64,000 nucleotides of DNA, from positions 310,001-374,000 of the forward strand of contig NW_025316725.1 in the NCBI RefSeq assembly GCF_910594005.1, written 5' to 3'. The notes under the pieces were generated by a model. That model saw only the letters and a list, made by a program, of their open reading frames with translations. It had not been told where the DNA came from and made no database searches. The translations under genes and the position numbers were made by a program. Below are positions 1-11,094 of this stretch, in pieces; positions within the stretch are counted from its first letter, which is position 1; every line of letters starts with the position of its first letter. This DNA is from Cervus elaphus. Taxonomy: Eukaryota; Chordata; Mammalia; Artiodactyla; Cervidae.

Positions 1-756
1 AGGATCCCTCTAGCCTTGAAACAGTGTTCTTGGGGTTTCTCTGGAGTGCCATCAAGGAAATCAAGGCTCCTTTCATGTGTGATGTGCAACACGGAATTTC
101 TCTGCATGCAGGGTAGGGGAATCGGGCCTCATCTCGCGGCGAGGGGGAAGTCTCATGGTTTTTCTCGAGTTGCGGCGGGAACCTGGGGTATATTCTCGAG
201 TTACGATGGGGATGGCCCTTCCACCCACGTGTTTGTTCAGCGAAGTCAGGACTCCTGCCTAGTTGCGAGGGACAACTCGGGATTCTCCTCGAGGCTTGGC
301 AGGGCAATTGGGACGCCTCACCAGCTGAGGTGGGAGACCAAGGGTCCCTTTCCACGTGCCACAGGAATCCTGGGACTCCTATCAAGTTTCAGAGGAGTCA
401 GGAATCGTCTCCTTTGGAGGCAATGATCTCCGCGTACCTCTGGAGTTTTCAAAGGATGTGAGGCCTCCGGTCGCGATGAGGTGGGGAACTAGGTCTTTCT
501 CTGTGGTCTCCACAGGGGATTCAGACATCCTTTCGTCTTGTGAGATGCAAGACGAGCCTGCATTCAAGTCACTGCAGGGATGTCCGGCCTTATTTTGAGT
601 CAGGGCATCGCGGTGTCCATTCCCCTTGAGGCTGCAAACTCAGGGTCCCTCTCACATACCTAGAGCTGAGAGAAGCCTCCTCTTGAGGTGCTTGTGGTAA
701 GGTGGTATTCCTCTGGAGTCGAAGCCAGGGACTAACCTCTCATCTCGAGTTGATTT
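1..756 (+). repeat. Satellite monomer M0 (5'-truncated by window edge)
   Basis: It begins 39 bp into the unit. The front half resembles M11 (GCAGGGTAGGGG, GCGAAGTCAGG, GTCAGGAATCG). The tail (GGGATGTCCGG, CATTCCCCTTG) is that of M18. Confidence 0.95.
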
Positions 757-1552
757 TTGGTCCACGGAGCTCTTTCGTGTTGCTACAGTAACCTCAGGAT
801 CCCTCTAGCCTGGAAAAAGTGTTCTTGGGGTTTCTCTGGATTGCCATGAAGGAAATCAAGGCTCCTTTCATGTGTGATGTGCAACACGGAATTGCTCTGC
901 ACGCAGTGCAGGGGAATCGGGCCTCATCTCGCGGCTAGGGGGAAGTCTCATTGTTTTTCTCGAGTTGCGGCGGGAACCTGGGGTATATTCTCCAGTTACG
1001 ACGGGGATGGCCCTTCCACACACGTGTTTGTTCAGCGACATCAGGACTCCTGCCTAGTTGCGAGGGACAACTCGGGATTCTCCTCGAGCCTTGGCAGGGC
1101 AATTGGGACGCCTCTCCAGCTGAGGCGGGAGACCAAGGGTCCCTTTCCACGTGCCACAGGAATCCTGGGACTCCTATCAAATTTCCCGAGGAGTCAGGCA
1201 TCGTCTCCTTTGGAGGCACTGATCTCCGCGTACCTCTGGAGTTTTCAAAGAATGTTAGGCCTCCGGTCGCGATGAGGTGGGGAACTAGGTCTTCCTCTGT
1301 GGTCTCCACAGGGGATTCAGACATCCTTTCGACTTGGGTGATGCAAGACGAGCCTGCATTCAAGTCACTGAAGGGATATCCGGCCTTATTTCGAGTCTGG
1401 GCATAGCGGTGTCCATTCCACTTGAGGCTGCAATCTCAGGGTCCCTCTCACATACCTAGAGCTGAGAGAAGCCTCCTCTTGAGGTGCTTGTGGTAAGGTG
1501 GTATTCCTCTGGAGTCGAAGCCAGGGACTAACCTCTCATCTCGAGTTCATTT
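757..1552 (+). repeat. Satellite monomer M1
   Basis: 796 bp. It pairs with M3. Private changes include CCTGGAAAAAG near 809 and CGCGGCTAGGGG. GGATTGCCATGAAGG is shared with M7, M8 and M20. Confidence 0.95.
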
Positions 1553-2348
1553 TTGGTCCACGGAGCTCTTTCGTGTTGCTACAGTGACCTCAGGATCCCT
1601 CTAGCCTTGAAACAGTGTTCTTGGGGTTTCTCTGGAGTGCCATCAAGGAAATCAAGGCTCCTTTCATGTGTGATATGCAAGACGGAATTGCTCTGCACGC
1701 AGTGCAGGGGAATCCGGCCTTATCTCGTGGCGAGGGGGAAGTCTCATGGTTTTTCTCGAGTTGCGGCGGGAACCTGGGGTATATTCTCGAGTTACGACTG
1801 GGATGGCCCTTCCACCCACGTGTTTGTTCAGCGACGACAGGACTTCTGCCTAGTTGCGAGGGACAACTCGGGATTCTCCTCGAGGCTTGGCAGGGCAATT
1901 GGGACGCCTCTCCAGCTGAGGTGGGAGACCAAGGGTCCCTTTCCACGTGCCACAGGAATCCTGGGACTCCTATCAAGTTTCACGAGGAGTCAGGCATCGT
2001 CTCCTTTGGAGGCACTGATCTCCGCGTACCTCTGAAGTTTTCAAAGGATGTGAGGCCTCCGGTCGCGATGAGGTGGGGAACTAGGTCTTTCTCTGTGGTC
2101 TCCACAGGGGATTCAGACATCCTTTCGTCTTGGGAGATGCAAGACGAGCCTGCATTCAAGTCACTGCAGGGATATCTGGCCTTATTTCGAGTCAGGGAAT
2201 CGCGGTGTCCATTCCACTTGAGGCCGCAAACTCAGGGTCCCTCTCACATACCTAGAGCTGAGAGAAGCCTCCTCTTGAGGTGCTTGTGGTAAGGTGGTAT
2301 TCCTCTGGAGTCGAAGCCAGGGACTAACCTCTCATCTCAAGTTGATTC
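1553..2348 (+). repeat. Satellite monomer M2 (reference copy)
   Basis: 796 bp. It is close to the array consensus and used here for the 31-bp register. Variants are GATATGCAAGACGG and, in the tail, GGATATCTGGCC with CAGGGAATCGCGG, shared with M4. Confidence 0.95.
1754..2001 (+). repeat. 31-bp subrepeat core (reference copy in M2)
   Basis: Eight successive 31-bp subunits lie in perfect register, starting at 1754, 1785, 1816, 1847, 1878, 1909, 1940 and 1971. Starts read TCTCGAGTTGC, TCTCGAGTTAC, CCTCGAGGCTT, TCTCCAGCTGA, TTTCCACGTGC and TATCAAGTTTC, showing the same degenerate pattern (pyrimidine-rich start, then AG-T-G). Outside this core the register continues with small shifts through the remaining ~550 bp, for example subunits starting TCGCGATGAGG, TGTGGTCTCC, TCGTCTTGGG, TCAAGTCACTG, TCGAGTCAGG and TTGAGGCCGC. 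About 25-26 subunits make one monomer. This is the ancestral structure described for satellite I of Pecora. Confidence 0.9.
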
Positions 2349-3144
2349 TTGGTCCACGGAGCTCTTCCGTGTTGCTACAGTGACCTCAGGATCCCTCTAG
2401 CCTTGAAACAGTGTTCTTGGGGTTTCTCTGGAGTGCCATCAAGGAAATCAAGGCTCCTTTCCTGTGTGATGTGCAACACGGAATTGCTCTCCACGCAGTG
2501 CAGGGCAATCGGTCCTCATCTCGCGGCAAGGGGGAAGTCTCATGGTTTTTCTCGAGTTGCGGCGGGAACCTGGGGTATATTCTCGAGTTACTACGGGGAT
2601 GGCCCTTCCACACACGTGTTGGTTCAGCGACGTCAGGACTTCTGCCTAGTTGCGAGGGACAACTCGGGATTCTCCTCGAGGCTTGGCAGGGCAATTGGGA
2701 CACCTCTCCAGCTGAGTTGGGAGACCAAGGTTCCCTTTCCACGTGCCACAGGAATCCTGGGACTCCTATCAAGTTTCCCGAGGAGTCAGGCATCGTCTCC
2801 TTTGGAGGCACTGATCTCCGCGTACCTCTGGAATTTTCAAAGAATGTTAGGCCTCCGGTCGCGATGAGGTGGGGAACTAGGTCTTCCTCTGTGGTCTCCA
2901 CAGGGGATTCAGACATCCTTTCGTCTTGGGAGATGCAAGACGAGCCTGCATTCAAGTCACTGAAGGGATATCCGGCCTTATTTCGAGTCTGGGCATAGCG
3001 GTGTCCATTCCACTTGAGGCTGCAAACTCAGGGTCCCTCTCACATACCTAGAGCTGAGAGAAGCCTCCTCTTGAGGTGCTTGTGGTAAGGTGGTATTCCT
3101 CTGGAGTCGAAGCCAGGGACTAACCTCTCATCTCGAGTTGATTT
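2349..3144 (+). repeat. Satellite monomer M3
   Basis: 796 bp. Partner of M1 (TTTCCCGAGGAG, AGAATGTTAGG). Own variants are GAGTTACTACGG and GTGTTGGTTCAG. Confidence 0.95.
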
Positions 3145-3938
3145 TTGGTCCACGGAGCTCTTTCGTATTGCTACAGTGACCTCAGGATCCATCTAACCTT
3201 GAAACAGTGTTCTTGGGGTTTCTCTGGAGTGCCATCAAGGAAATCAAGGCTCCTTTCATGTGTGAGTGCCACACGGAATTGCTCTGCACGCAGTGTTGGG
3301 GAATCGGGCCTCATCTCGCGGCGAGGGGGAAGTCTCATGGTTTTTCTCGAGTTGCGGCGGGAACCTGGGGTATATTCTCGAGTTACGACGGGGATGGCCC
3401 TTCCACACACGAGTTTGTTCAGCGACGTCAGGACGCCTGCCTACTTGCGAGGGACAACTCGGGATTTTCCTCGAGGCTTGGCAGGGCAATTGGGACGCCT
3501 TTCCAGGTGAGGCGGGAGACCAAGGGTCCCTTTCCACGTGCCGCAGGAATCCTGGAACTCCTATCAAGTTTCACGAGAAGTCAGGCATCGTCTCCTTTGG
3601 AGGCACTGATCTCCGCGTACCTCTGGAGTTTTCAAAGGATGTGAGGCCTCCGGTCGCGATGAGGTGGGGAACTAGGTCTTTCTCTGTGTCTCCACAGGGG
3701 ATTCAAACATCCTTTCATCTTGGGAGATGCAAGACGAGCCGGCATTCAAGTCACTGCACGGATATCTGGCCTTATTTCGAGTCAGGGAATCGCGGTGTCC
3801 ATTCCACTTGAGGCCGCAAACTCAGGGTCCCTCTCACATACCTAGAGCTGAGAGAAGCCTCCTCTTGAGGTAGTTGTGGTAAGGTGGTATTCCTCTGGAG
3901 TCGAAGCCAGGGACTAACCTCTCATCTCGAGTTGATGT
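3145..3938 (+). repeat. Satellite monomer M4
   Basis: 794 bp. Two short deletions: GTGTGAGTGCCACACGG and CTCTGTGTCTCCAC. It shares ACGAGTTTGTTCAG and GGACGCCTGCCTAC with M5 and its tail with M2. Confidence 0.95.
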
Positions 3939-4734
3939 GTGGTCCACGGAGCTCTTTCGTGTTGCTACAATGACCTCAGGATCCCTCTAGCCTTGAAACA
4001 GTGTTCTTGGGGTTTCTCTCTAGTGCCATCAAGGAAATCAAGGCTCCTTTCATGTGTGATGTGCAACACGGAATTGCTCTGCATGCAGTGCAGGGGAATC
4101 GGGCCTCATCTCGCGGCGAGGGGGAAGTCTCATGGTTTTTCTCGAGTTGCGGCGGGAACCTGGGGTATATTCTCGAGTTACGACGGGGATGGCCCTTCCA
4201 CACACGAGTTTGTTCAGCGACGTCAGGACGCCTGCCTACTTGCGAGGGACAACTCGGGATTCTCCTCGAGGCTTGGCAGGGCAATTGGGACGCCTTTCCA
4301 GCTGAGGTGGGAGACCAAGGGTCCCTTTCCACGTGCCACAGGAATCCTGGGACTCCTATCAAGTTTCACGAGGAGTCAGGCATCGTCTCCTTTGGAGGCA
4401 CTGATCTCCGCCTACCTCTGGAGTTTTCAAAGGATGTGAGGCCTCCGGTCGCGATGAGGTGGGGAACTAGGTCTTTTACTGTGGTCTCCACAGGGGATTC
4501 AGACATCCTTTAGTCTTGGGAGATGCAAGACGAGCCTGCATTCAAGTCACTGCAGGGATATCCGGCCTTATTTCGAGTCAGGGCATCGCGGTGTCCATTC
4601 CACTTGAGGCCGCAAACTCAGGGTCCCTCTCACATACCTAGAGCTGACAGAAGCCTCCTCTTGAGGTGCTTGTGGTAAGGTGGTATTCCTCTGGAGTCGA
4701 AGCCAGGGACTAACCTCTCATCTCGAGTTGATTT
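3939..4734 (+). repeat. Satellite monomer M5
   Basis: 796 bp. The front half follows M4 (ACGAGTTTGTTCAG). Private changes are GTCTTTTACTGTGG and CATCCTTTAGTC. Confidence 0.95.
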
Positions 4735-5530
4735 CTGGTCCACGGAGCTCTTTCGTGTGGCTACAGTGACCTCAGGATCCCTCTAGCCTTGAAACAGTGT
4801 TCTTGGGGTTTCTCTGGAGTGCCATCAAGGAAATCAAGGCTCCTTTCATGTGTGATGTGCAACACGGCATTGCTCTGCATGCAGTGCAGGGGAATCGGGC
4901 CTCATCTCGCGGCGAGGGGGAAGTCTCATGGTTTTTCTCGAGTTGCGGCGGGAACCTGGGGTATATTCTCGAGTTACGACGGGGATGGCCCTTCCACCCA
5001 CGTGTTTGTTCAGCGACGTCAGGACTCCTGCCTAGTTGCGAGGGACAACTCGGGATTCTCCTCGAGGCTTGGCAGGGCAATTGGGACGCCTCTCCAGCTG
5101 AGGCAGGAGACCAAGGGTTCCTTTCCACGTGCCACAGGATTCCTGGGACTCCTATCAAGTTTCACGAGGAGTCAGGCATCGTCTCCTTTGGAGACACTGA
5201 TCTCCGCGTACCTCTGGAGTTTTCAAAGGATGTGAGGCCTCTGGTCGCGATGAGGTGGGGAACTAGGTCTTTCTCTGTGGTCTCCACAGGGGATTCAGAC
5301 ATCCTTTCATCTTGCGAGATGTAAGACGAGCCTGCATTCTAGTCACTGCTGGGATATTCGGCCTTATTTCGAGTCAGGGCATCGCGGTGTCCATTCCACT
5401 TGAGGCTGCAAACTCAGGGTCCCTCTCACATACCTAGAGCTGAGAGAAGCCTCCTCTTGAGGTGCTTGTGGTGAGGTGGTATTCCTCTGGAGTCGAAGAC
5501 AGGGACTAACCTCTCATCTCGAGTTGATTT
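4735..5530 (+). repeat. Satellite monomer M6
   Basis: 796 bp. Variants are GTGTGGCTACAG, GAGATGTAAGACG and CATTCTAGTCACTGC. The CATTCTAGTC variant is also in M10, M13-M15 and M22-M24. Confidence 0.95.
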
Positions 5531-6326
5531 TTGGTCCACGGAGCTCTTTTGTGTTGCTACAGTGACCTCAGGATCCCTCTAGCCTTGAAACAGTGTTCTT
5601 GGGGTTTCTCTGGATTGCCATGAAGGAAATCAAGGCTCCTTTCATGTGTGATGTGCAACACGGAATTGCTCTGCACGCAGTGCAGGGGAATCGGGCCTCA
5701 TCTCGCGGCGAGGGGAAAGTATCATGGTTTTTCTTGAGTTGCGGCGGGAACCAGGGGTATATTCTCCAGTTACGACGGGGATGGCCCTTCCACACACGTG
5801 TTTGTTCAGCGACGTCAGGACTCCAGCCTAGTTGCGAGGGACAACTCGGGATTCTCCTCGAGGCTTGGCAGGGCAATTGGGACGCCTCTCCAGCTGAGGC
5901 GGGAGACCAAGGGTCCCTTTCCACGTGCCACAGGAATCCTGGGACTCCTATCAAGTTTCACGAGGAGTCAGGCATCCTCTCCTTTGGAGGCACTGATCTC
6001 CACGTACGCCTGAAGTTTTCAAAGGATGTGAGGCCTCCGGTCGCGATGAGGTGGGGAACTAGGTCTTTCTCTGTGGTCTCCACAGGGGATTCAGACATCC
6101 TTTCATCTTGGGAGATGCAAGACGAGCCTGCATTCAAGTCACTGCAGGGATATCGGGCCTTATTTCGAGTCAGGGCATCCCCGTGTCCATTCCACTTTAG
6201 GCCGCAAACTCAGGGTCCCTCTCACATACCTAGATCTGAGAGAAGCCTCCTCTTGAGGTGCTTGTGGTAAGGTGGTATTCCTCTGGAGTCGAAGTTAAGG
6301 ACTAACCTCTCAACTCGAGTTGATTT
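5531..6326 (+). repeat. Satellite monomer M7
   Basis: 796 bp. The tail carries GGCATCCCCGTG, CACTTTAGGCC and a BglII-type TAGATCTGAG, shared only with M19. This tail marks the start of the 9.54-kb repeat. Confidence 0.95.
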
Positions 6327-7121
6327 TTGGTCCACGGAGCTCTTTCGTGTTGCTACAGTTACCTCAGTATCCCTCTCGCCTTGAAACAGTTTTCTTGGGG
6401 TTTCTCTGGATTGCCATGAAGGAAATCAAGGCTCCTTTCATGTGTGATGTGCAACACGGAATTGCTCTGCATGCAGTGCAGGGGAATTAGGCCTCATCTC
6501 GCGGCGAGGGGGAAGTCTCATGGTTTTTCTCGAGTTGCAGCGGGAACCTGGGGTATATTCTCGAGTTACGACGGGGATGGCCCTTCCACACACGTGTTTG
6601 TTCAGCGACGGCAGGACTCCTGCCTAGTTGCGAGGGACAACTCGGGATTCTCCTCGAGGCTTGGCAGGGCAATTGGGACGCCTCTCCAGCTGAGGCGGGA
6701 GACCAAGGTTCCCTTTCCACGTGCCACAGGAGTCCTGGGACTCCTATCAAGTTTCACGAGGAGTCAGGTATCGTCTCCTTTGGAGGCACTGATCTCCGCG
6801 TACCTCTGGAGTTATCAAAGGATGTGAGGCCTCCGGTCGCGATGAGGTGGGGAACTAGGTCTTTCTCTGCGGTCTCCACAGGTGATTCAGACATCCTTTC
6901 ATCTTGGGAGATGCAAGACGAGCCTGCATTCAAGTCACTGCAGGGATATCCGGCTTTATTTCGAGTCAGGGCATCGCGGTGTCCATTCCACTTGAGGCCA
7001 CAAACTCAGGGACCCTCTCACATACCTAAGCTGAGAGAAGCCTCCTCTTGTGGTGCTTGTGGTGAGGTGGTATTCCTCTGGAGTCGAAACCAGGGACTAA
7101 CCTCTCATCTTGAGTTGATTT
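6327..7121 (+). repeat. Satellite monomer M8
   Basis: 795 bp. Near-identical to M20: CAGTTACCTCAG, CCCTCTCGCC, GGGGAATTAGGCC, GAGTTATCAAAGG, CTCTGCGGTCTCC. Its tail (CATACCTAAGCTG) recurs in M11. Confidence 0.95.
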
Positions 7122-7915
7122 TTGGTCCACGGAGCTCTTTCGTGTTGCTACAGTGACCTGAGGATGCCTCTAGCCTTTAAACAGTATTCTTGGGATTTCT
7201 CTGGAGTGCCATCAAGGAAATCAAGGCTCCTTTCATGTGTGATGTGCAACACGGAATTGCTCTGCACGCAGTGCAGGGGAATCGAGCCTCATCTCGCGGC
7301 GAGGGGGAAGTCTCATGGTTTTTCTCGAGTTGCGGCGGGAACCTGGGGTATATTCTCGAGTTACAACGGGGATGGCCCTTCCACACACGTGTTTGTTCAG
7401 CCCCGTCAGGACTCCTGCCTGGTTGCGAGGGACAACTCGGGATTCTCCTCGAGGCTTGGCAGGGCAATTGGGACGCCTCTCCAGCTGAGTCAGGAGACCA
7501 AGGGTCCCTTTCCACGTGCCACAGGAATCCTGGGACTCCTATCAAGTTTCACGAGGAGTCAGACATCGTCTCCTTTGGAGGCACTGATCTCCGCGTACCT
7601 CTGGAGTTTTCAAAGGATTTGAAGTCCGGTCGCGATGACGTGGGCAACAAGGTCCTTTTCTGTGGTCTCCACAGGGGATTCAGACATCCTTTCGCCTTGG
7701 GTTAGGCAAGACGAGCCTGCATTCAAGTCACTGCAGGGATATCCGGCCTGATTTCGAGTTAGGGCATCGCGGTGTCCATTCCACTTGAGGCCGCAAACTC
7801 AGGTTCCCTCTCATATACCTAGAGCTGAGAGAAGCCTCCTCTTGAGGTGCTTGTGGTGAGGTAGTATTCCTCTGGAGTCGAAGCCAGGGACTAACCTCTC
7901 ATCTCGAGTTGATTT
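7122..7915 (+). repeat. Satellite monomer M9
   Basis: 794 bp. Same class as M12 and M21: GGATGCCTCTAGCC, CTTTAAACAG, CAGCCCCGTCAGG, and the 2-bp-shorter GATTTGAAGTCCGG. Confidence 0.95.
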
Positions 7916-8711
7916 TTGGTCCACGGAGCTCTTTTGTGTTGCTACAGTGACCTCAGGATCCCTCTAGCCTTGAAACAGTGTTCTTGGGGTTTCTCTGGAG
8001 TGCCATCAAGGAAATCAAGGCTCCTTTCATGTGTGATGTGCAACACGGAATTGCTCTGCACGCAGTGCAGGGAAATCGGGCCTCATCTCGCGGCGAGGGG
8101 AAAGTCTCATGGTTTTTCTCGAGTTGCGGCGGGAACCTGGGTTATATTCTCGAGTTACCACGGGGATGGCCCTTCCACACACGTGTTTGTTCAGCGACGT
8201 CAGGACTCCAGCCTAGTTGCGAGGGACAACTCGGGATTCTCCTCGAGGCTTGGCAGGGCAATTGGGACGCCTCTCCAGCTGAGGCGGGAGACCAAGGATC
8301 CCTTTCCACGTGCCACAGGAATCCTGGGACTCCTATCAAGTTTCACGAGGAGTCAGGCATCGTCTCCTTTGGAGGCACTGATCTCCGCGTACCTCTGGAG
8401 TTTTCAAAGGATGTGAGGCCTACGGTCGTGAAGAGGTGGGGAACTAGATCTTTCTCTGTGGTCTCCACAGGGGATTCAGACATACTTTCGTCTTGCGAGA
8501 TGGAAGACGAGCCTGCATTCTAGTCACTGCAGGGATATTCGGCCTTATTTCGAGTCAGGGCATAGCGGTGTCCATTCCACTTGAGGCTGCAAACTCAGGG
8601 ACCCTCTCACATACCTAGAGCTGAGAGAAGCCTCCTCTTGAGGTGCTTGTGGTAAGGTGGTATTCCTCTGGAGTCGAAGCCAGGGACTAACCCCTCATCT
8701 CGAGTTGATTT
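7916..8711 (+). repeat. Satellite monomer M10
   Basis: 796 bp. Same class as M13 and M22: GGGTTATATTC, GTTACCACGGGG, GGTCGTGAAGAGG, GAGATGGAAGACG. Confidence 0.95.
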
Positions 8712-9504
8712 TTGGTCCACGGAGCTCTTTCGTGTTGCTACAGTGACCTCAGGATCCCTCTAGCCTTGAAACAGTGTTCTTGGGGTTTCTCTAGAGTGCC
8801 ATCAAGGAAATCAAGGCTCCTTTCATGTGTGATGTGCAACACGGAATTTCTCTGCATGCAGGGTAGGGGAATCGGGCCTCATCTCGCGGCGAGGGGGAAG
8901 TCTCATGGTTTTTCTCGAGTTGCGGCGGGAACCTGGGGTATATTCTCGAGTTACGATGGGGATGGCCCTTCCACCCACGTGTTTGTTCAGCGAAGTCAGG
9001 ACTCCTGCCTAGTTGCGAGGGACAACTCGGGATTCTCCTCGAGGCTTGGCAGGGCAATTGGGACGCCTCACCAGCTGAGGTGGGAGACCAAGGGTCCCTT
9101 TCCACGTGCCACAGGAATCCTGGGACTCCTATCAAATTTCAGAGGAGTCAGGAATCGTCTCCTTTGGAGGCACTGATCTCCGCGTACCTCTGGAGTTTTC
9201 AAAGGATGTGAGGCCTCCGGTCGCGATGAGGTGGGGAACTAGGTCTTTCTCTGTGGTCTCCACAGGGGATTCAGACATCCTTTCGTCTTGTGAGATGCAA
9301 GACGAGCCTGCATTCAAGTCACTGCAGAGATATTCGCCGTTATTTAGAGTAGGGCATAGCAGTGTCCATTCCACTTGAAGCTGCAAACTCAGGGTCCTTC
9401 TCACATACCTAAGCTGAGAGAAGCCTCCTCTTGTGGTGCTTGTGGTGAGGTGGTATTCCTCTGGAGTCGAAACCAGGGACTAACCTCTCATCTTGAGTTG
9501 ATTT
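8712..9504 (+). repeat. Satellite monomer M11 (chimeric)
   Basis: 793 bp. The front is M0/M14 type (GCAGGGTAGGGG). A middle stretch TTATTTAGAGTAGGG is as in M17. The last ~100 bp are M8 type (CATACCTAAGCTG, CTTGTGGTGCTTG). It is the junction monomer of the trimer duplication. Confidence 0.95.
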
Positions 9505-10298
9505 TTGGTCCACGGAGCTCTTTCGTGTTGCTACAGTGACCTGAGGATGCCTCTAGCCTTTAAACAGTATTCTTGGGATTTCTCTGGAGTGCCATCAAGG
9601 AAATCAAGGCTCCTTTCATGTGTGATGTGCAACACGGAATTGCTCTGCACGCAGTGCAGGGGAATCGAGCCTCATCTCGCGGCGAGGGGGAAGTCTCATG
9701 GTTTTTCTCGAGTTGCGGCGGGAACCTGGGGTATATTCTCGAGTTACAACGGGGATGGCCCTTCCACACACGTGTTTGTTCAGCCCCGTCAGGACTCCTG
9801 CCTGGTTGCGAGGGACAACTCGGGATTTTCCTCGAGGCTTGGCAGGGCAATTGGGACGCCTCTCCAGCTGAGTCAGGAGACCAAGGGTCCCTTTCCACGT
9901 GCCACAGGAATCCTGGGACTCCTATCAAGTTTCACGAGGAGTCAGACATCGTCTCCTTTGGAGGCACTGATCTCCGCGTACCTCTGGAGTTTTCAAAGGA
10001 TTTGAAGTCCGGTCGCGATGACGTGGGCAACAAGGTCCTTTTCTGTGGTCTCCACAGGGGATTCAGACATCCTTTCGCCTTGGGTTAGGTAAGACGAGCC
10101 TGCATTCAAGTCACTGCAGGGATATCCGGCCTGATTTCGAGTTAGGGCATCGCGGTGTCCATTCCACTTGAGGCCGCAAACTCAGGTTCCCTCTCATATA
10201 CCTAGAGCTGAGAGAAGCCTCCTCTTGAGGTGCTTGTGGTGAGGTAGTATTCCTCTGGAGTCGAAGCCAGGGACTAACCTCTCATCTCGAGTTGATTT
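9505..10298 (+). repeat. Satellite monomer M12
   Basis: 794 bp. Copy of M9 at 2383 bp. I see only about three differences, such as GGGATTTTCCTC and GGGTTAGGTAAGACG. Confidence 0.95.
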
Positions 10299-11094
10299 TT
10301 GGTCCACGGAGATCTTTTGTGTTGCTACAGTGACCTCAGGATCCCTCTAGCCTTGAAACAGTGTTCTTGGGGTTTCTCTGGAGTGCCATCAAGGAAATCA
10401 AGGCTCCTTTCATGTGTGATGTGCAACACGGAATTGCTCTGCACGCAGTGCAGGGGAATCGGGCCTCATCTCGCGGCGAGGGGAAAGTCTCATGGTTTTT
10501 CTCGAGTTGCGGCGGGAACCTGGGTTATATTCTCGAGTTACCACGGGGATGGCCCTTCCACACACGTGTTTGTTCAGCGACGTCAGGACTCCAGCCTAGT
10601 TGCGAGGGACAACTCGGGATTCTCCTCGAGGCTTGGCAGGGCAATTGGGACACCTCTCCAGCTGAGGCGGGAGACCAAGGATCCCGTTCCACGTGCCACA
10701 GGAATCCTGGGACTCCTATCAAGTTTCACGAGGAGTCAGGCATCGTCTCCTTTGGAGGCACTGATCTCCGCGTACCTCTGGAGTTTTCAAAGGATGTGAG
10801 GCCTCCGGTCGTGAAGAGGTGGGGAACTAGGTCTTTCTCTGTGGTCTCCACAGGGGATTCAGACATACTTTCGTCTTGCGAGATGGAAGACGAGCCTGCA
10901 TTCTAGTCACTGCAGGGATATCCGGCCTTATTTCGAGTCAGGGCATAGCGGTGTCCATTCCACTTGAGGCTGCAAACTCAGGGACCCTCTCACATACCTA
11001 GAGCTGAGAGAAGCCTCCTCTTGAGGTGCTTGTGGTAAGGTGGTATTCCTCTGGAGTCGAAGCCAGGGACTAACCCCTCATCTCGAGTTGATTT
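10299..11094 (+). repeat. Satellite monomer M13
   Basis: 796 bp. Copy of M10. Private changes are CGGAGATCTTTTG (the SacI-type site is lost), GGGACACCTC and GGATCCCGTTCC. Confidence 0.95.

Larger units (their letters stand above)
757..3938 (+). repeat. Dimeric higher-order repeat M1-M2 / M3-M4
   Basis: The period is 1592 bp. M1 and M3 share TTTCCCGAGGAG, AGAATGTTAGG, GTCTTCCTCTG and CACTGAAGGG. M2 and M4 share GGATATCTGGCC and CAGGGAATCGCGG. These variants are not seen in the other monomers I compared. Confidence 0.82.

Noticed and set aside
2195..2212. CENP-B box candidate around TTCGAGTCAGGG-type sites
   Set aside because: The required CGGG at the right spacing is missing in the copies inspected.
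1615..2292. Recurring open frame of ~225 codons (also at 5593, 26264, 37403, 41380, 42176, 44562, 48540, 62860) as a protein gene family
   Set aside because: It lies wholly inside satellite units, overlaps equally long frames on the same and opposite strands, changes length with every point change between copies, and has no recognisable domain. It is a by-product of the repeat.
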